Assembly (NCBI GenBank): GCA_023445495.1
Contig: JAEXLC010000032.1
Span: forward strand, 1-6,845
From: Pseudomonadota bacterium
GTDB taxonomy: Bacteria; Pseudomonadota; Alphaproteobacteria; Sphingomonadales; Sphingomonadaceae
DNA: 6,845 nucleotides
Reading direction: 5' to 3'
Part shown: positions 4,948 to 6,845 of the stretch, in pieces
How positions within the stretch are numbered: the first letter of the stretch is position 1
How the letters are laid out: every line of letters begins with the position of its first letter
Notes under the pieces: model-generated
What the model was told of the DNA's origin: nothing
What the model saw: only the letters and a program-made list of their open reading frames with translations
Databases searched by the model: none
Program-made: the position numbers and the translations under genes

Positions 4948-6810
4948 ATGCGGTTGGTCAGTCTCTTTGCCCTGGCGGTCGCCGCCGCCGCCCCGCTCGC
5001 GGCGCTCCCCGCCAGGCAGACCGCGCCGGCGCCCGCCCCGCAGGCCGATGACGGCGCCTTCATCGTCGAGGAAGCGATGATCCCGATGCGCGACGGGACC
5101 AAGCTCCACACCGTGATCCTGCGCCCCAGGGGCCAGACCGGCCCGCTGCCGATCCTGCTCAGCCGCACCCCCTATGGCGCGGCGGGCCGCTCGCCCAGGA
5201 CCGTGCCGTTCAGCTGGGCGGCGCTGGCCAAGGACGGCTATATCTTCGTCAACCAGGACATGCGCGGCCGCTTCGCCTCGGAAGGCGGGCCGTTCACGCT
5301 CTCCACCGAGATCAAGACCGGCAAGAACGCCGTCGACGAATCGACCGACGCCTATGATTCGGTCGACTGGCTGGTGAAGAATGTGAAGCCGAACAACGGC
5401 AAGGTCGGCATGTGGGGCGTATCCTATCCCGGCCTGACCGCGGCGATCGCGCTCGCCCGCCCGCACCCGGCATTGAAGGCGATCAGCCCGCAGGCGGCGT
5501 GGATCGATTACTGGAAGAATGACGACCTGCACCGCTGGGGCGCGATGCGGCTGACCTATGCCAGCGACTGGGTGAACAGCCTGCAGGCCGACAAGACCAA
5601 TGACGGCATCGACCTGTACGACCGCTACGACACCTATGAGTGGTTCCTCAAGGCCGGCTCGCCCGCCGATATCGAGGAGAAGTATTTCAAGGGCCGGGTG
5701 CCGCTCTACAGGCAGATGATCGAGCATCCCGACTATGACGACTTCTGGAAGAAGCAGGTCTGGTCGGACACGCTGAAGAAGACCACCGTGCCGACGCTCA
5801 ACGTCGCCGGTTACTGGGACCAGGAAGACCCCTGGGGCAGCTGGCAGATCTTCTACAAGCAGCGCGAAAACGACCCCAACAACCTGGCGCTGATGGTCGC
5901 CGGCCCGTGGAACCATGGCAGCTGGCGCTCGCCGGGCAATGCGCTGGGCCGCGTGCCGATCGGCGTGGATAGCGGCACCCAGTTCATGCAGGAAGTGGAG
6001 GCGCCGTTCTTCGCCTATTGGCTGCACGGCAAGGGCACCAAGCCGGACTACCGGATGAAAAGCTTCCAGTCGGGCAGCTGGCAGTGGAAGACCTACAACC
6101 AATGGCCGCTCACCACCGCGAGCAGCAAGAGCCTGTACCTCCATGCCGATGGCAGCGTCTCGTTCAACGCGCCGGCACAAGGCGAGGGCTGCCGCGAATA
6201 TATCTCCGACCCGGCCAATCCCGTGCCGTTCCGCGCGCGGCCGATGTCGGCGACCTATGCGACGCCCGAATGGCGCTGGTGGGAGACCGAGGACCAGCGC
6301 TTCGTCGAATATCGCCCCGACGTGCTGAGCTATACCAGCGCGCCGCTCGATGCCGACCTGACCGTGACCGGCGCGATCACCGCCAGCCTGATGGCGGCGA
6401 CCAGCGGCACCGACAGCGACTTCGTGGTCAAGCTGATCGACGTGTTCCCCGAGGATTACGAGAAGCCGCCGACGGCGCTCGGCGCCTATGCGCGCGGGCT
6501 GAACGGATACCAGCTGCCGATCGCGATGGAAGTGAAGCGCGGCCGCTATCTGCAGTCGATGGAGAAATCCACGCCGCTGGTGCCGAATCAGGTCAACGAC
6601 TGGTCGATCCCGCTGCGCGACCATGACCATGTCTTCAAGAAGGGCCACCGGATCATGGTGCAGATCCAGTCGAGCTGGTTCCCGATGATCGACCGCAACC
6701 CGCAGACCTTCGTCCCGAACATCTACAAGGCCAAGCCGGCGGATTACCAGAAGGCGACGCAGAAGGTGTGCTCGGGCTCGGCGATCCTGCTGCCGGTGGT
6801 GGGGAACTAA
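4948..6810 (+). CDS. Secreted CocE/NonD (S15-type) serine hydrolase, alpha-amino-acid ester hydrolase-like
   Basis: This 620-residue protein has a Sec signal peptide (MRLVSLFALAVAAAAPLAAL, cleavage probably near residues 22-25) and an Ala/Pro-rich spacer. Residues about 40-330 form an alpha/beta-hydrolase domain. Visible are SRTPYG (Y76, oxyanion-hole Tyr position), GMWGVSYPG (nucleophile S159), GYWDQED (D291) and GPWNHG (H323). Residues about 350-615 match the X-Pro dipeptidyl-peptidase C-terminal jelly-roll domain. Spacing from Ser to Asp (132) and Asp to His (32) agrees with what I recall for alpha-amino-acid ester hydrolases. E293 and D294 after the catalytic Asp, and D192/D193 in the NDD motif, fit the carboxylate cluster that binds a substrate alpha-amino group. 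Likely periplasmic or secreted, acting on amino-acyl esters, amides or beta-lactam side chains; glutaryl-7-ACA acylase or cocaine esterase-like activity is the alternative. It could share the CPBP gene's transcript. Confidence 0.92.
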   Translation: MRLVSLFALAVAAAAPLAALPARQTAPAPAPQADDGAFIVEEAMIPMRDGTKLHTVILRPRGQTGPLPILLSRTPYGAAGRSPRTVPFSWAALAKDGYIFVNQDMRGRFASEGGPFTLSTEIKTGKNAVDESTDAYDSVDWLVKNVKPNNGKVGMWGVSYPGLTAAIALARPHPALKAISPQAAWIDYWKNDDLHRWGAMRLTYASDWVNSLQADKTNDGIDLYDRYDTYEWFLKAGSPADIEEKYFKGRVPLYRQMIEHPDYDDFWKKQVWSDTLKKTTVPTLNVAGYWDQEDPWGSWQIFYKQRENDPNNLALMVAGPWNHGSWRSPGNALGRVPIGVDSGTQFMQEVEAPFFAYWLHGKGTKPDYRMKSFQSGSWQWKTYNQWPLTTASSKSLYLHADGSVSFNAPAQGEGCREYISDPANPVPFRARPMSATYATPEWRWWETEDQRFVEYRPDVLSYTSAPLDADLTVTGAITASLMAATSGTDSDFVVKLIDVFPEDYEKPPTALGAYARGLNGYQLPIAMEVKRGRYLQSMEKSTPLVPNQVNDWSIPLRDHDHVFKKGHRIMVQIQSSWFPMIDRNPQTFVPNIYKAKPADYQKATQKVCSGSAILLPVVGN

Positions 6811-6822
6811 ACACTCCCCTCT

Positions 6823-6845
6823 CCGTCACCCCGGCCTTGAGCCGG
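6823..6845. repeat. GC-rich hairpin intergenic repeat, right copy (cut by the window edge)
   Basis: The 23 bases at the window end are the exact reverse complement of positions 10-32. The stem begins with ACCCCGGC and the loop CTTGA, but the closing arm runs off the end. It starts 12 bases after the hydrolase stop codon and has the same orientation relative to transcription as the left copy has to its operon. It is probably a dispersed repeat that marks or protects transcript ends. Confidence 0.7.

Noticed and set aside
4768..6648. A 626-codon open frame on the minus strand
   Set aside because: It is antisense to the CocE-type hydrolase, which has an intact triad, signal peptide and ribosome-binding site. 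The antisense product has no recognisable motif.

Overview
The window is GC-rich and uses codons throughout in the way a high-GC alphaproteobacterium does. The gene families and a short GC-rich hairpin repeat at both ends are most like a sphingomonad. That placement rests on remembered style and was not tested by a search. There are five convincing protein genes in two divergent blocks, separated by a 205-base, comparatively AT-rich intergenic region (3944-4148). No tRNA, rRNA, transposase, CRISPR array or phage gene was seen.

Left block, minus strand (3943 down to 51): three tightly packed genes that look like one operon. The first encodes a 759-residue protein. Its N-terminal half is a VioB/iminophenyl-pyruvate-dimer-synthase type ferritin-like domain. 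Its C-terminal part is a long cysteine-rich, glycine- and proline-rich tail with 15 Cys between residues 509 and 697, including five CG(T/A)P motifs and a CRGxNxCKGxGGC block. After 13 bases comes a DUF692/MNIO enzyme (BufB/HvfB/MbnB/TglH superfamily). Overlapping it by 11 bases is a DUF2063 (HvfC/BufC-type) partner protein. MNIO enzymes with such partners oxidatively modify cysteines in ribosomally made peptides. No separate small precursor peptide is visible here. The natural inference is that the Cys-rich tail of the large ferritin-like protein is the substrate, which would be an unusual modified protein and not a classical small bufferin. This is the most interesting part of the window.

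Right block, plus strand (4149 to 6810): a CPBP (CAAX protease / bacteriocin-processing) membrane protein is followed after 55 bases by a secreted CocE/S15-type serine hydrolase. The hydrolase resembles alpha-amino-acid ester hydrolases and glutaryl-7-ACA acylases. The two may be co-transcribed. Whether they work with the left block is unknown; the only link is the shared divergent promoter region, which holds two inverted repeats.

Both blocks end in the same hairpin repeat, placed in the same orientation relative to transcription (positions 6-32 and 6823-6845), so the window is framed by an inverted pair.
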